Assembly (NCBI RefSeq): GCF_000003605.2
Contig: NW_003119427.1
Location: 296,167 to 360,166 of the forward strand
Direction: 5' to 3'
DNA length: 64,000 nucleotides
Source of the DNA: Saccoglossus kowalevskii
Lineage: Eukaryota; Hemichordata; Enteropneusta; Harrimaniidae
Under the pieces are notes generated by a model that searched no databases, had not been told where the DNA came from, and was given only the letters and a program-made list of their open reading frames with translations. Positions 62,872 through 64,000 of this stretch are shown here, in pieces (position 1 is the stretch's first letter; each line of letters opens with the position of its first letter). The translations under genes were made by a program, and so were the position numbers.

Positions 62872-64000
62872 CTATTAACAGAAATACGTTAATCATGCTC
62901 ATCTTTTTCACATTTTAACAAAGTTATAAAAAATAAAATGTACATCTTTCAATAACCCTCAACTTAACTTTAAATTAAATTAAAGATATTTTGAGAAGGC
63001 TTAAGAAAATAGGCGGCTCTAAATTGTATTCATTCCACGCCGTATTTGGAAAAGCAGGCGGCTAGTGAACCATTATGAACAAGTAATTACTATTTGGCAT
63101 ATTTGATCTGTATTTATTCGCTATTTATTTCGAATTTCTTAGTAACTTTCTAGTTTTACATGTGTCCCTGAATGCTGGCTACATTTGATTTTACTTTTAA
63201 GAATGTGAACGACAAATTTGAAATGAACGCTTTTCGCGTGGCCTTTCGAATACCCTATTTTCGAAAACCTAGCGGGGCTATATAAGCCGATTCGATTTCA
63301 ATCCTGTTCCTGTTACTGTCTCTCAATTAAGGTATTCTGAATTACCAGAACACAGTCTCGTTCTTACACACACCTCTTGTAGTCAGCCATCGTAGTCATT
63401 CCCTCTCGATAATTTGAAATCCTGTAAAAAAAAACTAGTCCCTCCCTACAATAAGTCAGATGTGCATGCTGGCTACTCTGCACACATAGTCTGATCATGG
63501 TCTGATCATGGAGCTAAAAAAGGTCTGATCAACTTACTGAGCATTGCACTGCAGTTGGGTTCTTAATTAATTAGGGAAGTTTGTGGATGAAATTCGCTCA
63601 TTCAATCTACTCAAAATTAACTTGAGTAAGGAATTTAATAATTATCAACTCTTGAAAAACACATATCACAGACTAATCAGTGGATTAACCACTGGGCTAC
63701 AGTGCTTAAGGTATAGATGCAGGTTCGTGGGCACTTGAGAGTGAATTTTTTTTTTGCTTTTTATTATCCAAACAGTCTTGGCTATAGACTGTTAAAATTT
63801 CACAGCATTGTGAATAGTGGAACATACTCAAAAGACGATTTTAAAATATAGAAAACTGGTACAAACATTCTCTCTTTTGAATGCTTAGCAAGATTTAGCA
63901 AGGCTGTACATAAATAATCAAAAAGAAACATGGTGAAAAAAGTAATGACGGGATATCCATATTATGCACTATATTTAACTTTTTACAAAACGATAATAGG
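62872..64000. other. Upstream flank or intron of the receptor gene
   Basis: No exon is recognised on either strand. A TATATAA box at 63279-63285 is nearly palindromic (TTATATAG on minus) and lies 400 bp upstream of the first receptor exon, with a moderately GC-richer patch (63180-63420) around it. It could be the receptor promoter on minus, a plus-strand promoter or a transposon LTR piece. The rest is AT-rich. Confidence 0.35.

Overview
This is a 64 kb piece of an animal nuclear genome. It is AT-rich, has many introns and carries numerous short palindromic (MITE-like) repeats, microsatellites and short ACATGTACATGT palindromes. Gene structure (phase-matched GT-AG introns of a few hundred bases), a RUNDC1 orthologue and a very large MAM/LDL-receptor-A receptor gene point to a marine invertebrate bilaterian (hemichordate-, echinoderm-, amphioxus- or lophotrochozoan-like). 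The sequence alone does not settle which.

Layout. (1) 1-9451: no confident exons, only repeats and decayed fragments; most likely the long first intron of the next gene. (2) 9452-9593, minus: first coding exon of an adenylate-kinase-like protein with a myristoylation-type N terminus. It is spliced just before the expected P-loop, and the remaining exons are not in the window. (3) 9594-16561: intergenic sequence with a roughly 165-bp degenerate tandem repeat, a broken LINE endonuclease fragment and, near the RUNDC1 3' end, a pre-miRNA-like hairpin. (4) 16562-35227, minus: complete RUNDC1 orthologue, 14 coding exons, 573 residues, all junctions in frame. Its introns hold a 21-bp minisatellite with an assembly gap and three copies of a TACTGTAAAA-ended palindromic element. 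(5) 35228-38293: intergenic, with a CRE/YY1-like putative promoter, a fourth TACTGTAAAA element and a tRNA-derived SINE. (6) 38294-62871, minus: 52 exons of one giant type I membrane protein. Read continuously they give about 2800 residues: 13 MAM domains, 10 LDL-receptor class A repeats, one transmembrane helix and an 82-residue cytoplasmic tail containing NPAF and an acidic cluster. It resembles vertebrate MALRD1 (Diet1) and MAMDC4 (endotubin). Its true N terminus is either just upstream or outside the window. (7) 62872-64000: no firm exon, one TATA-like site.

The three genes share the minus strand but have no evident functional link; this is ordinary metazoan gene order, not an operon. The most interesting points are the strictly modular 1-1 phase exon architecture of the receptor, homologous introns of two modules that share the same repeat, a 35-bp tandem duplication that copied a splice acceptor, inverted MITE pairs inside RUNDC1, two GC-AG introns, and the unexplained hairpin at 16.2 kb. 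All exon limits come from reading splice signals and frame by eye, without transcript data.
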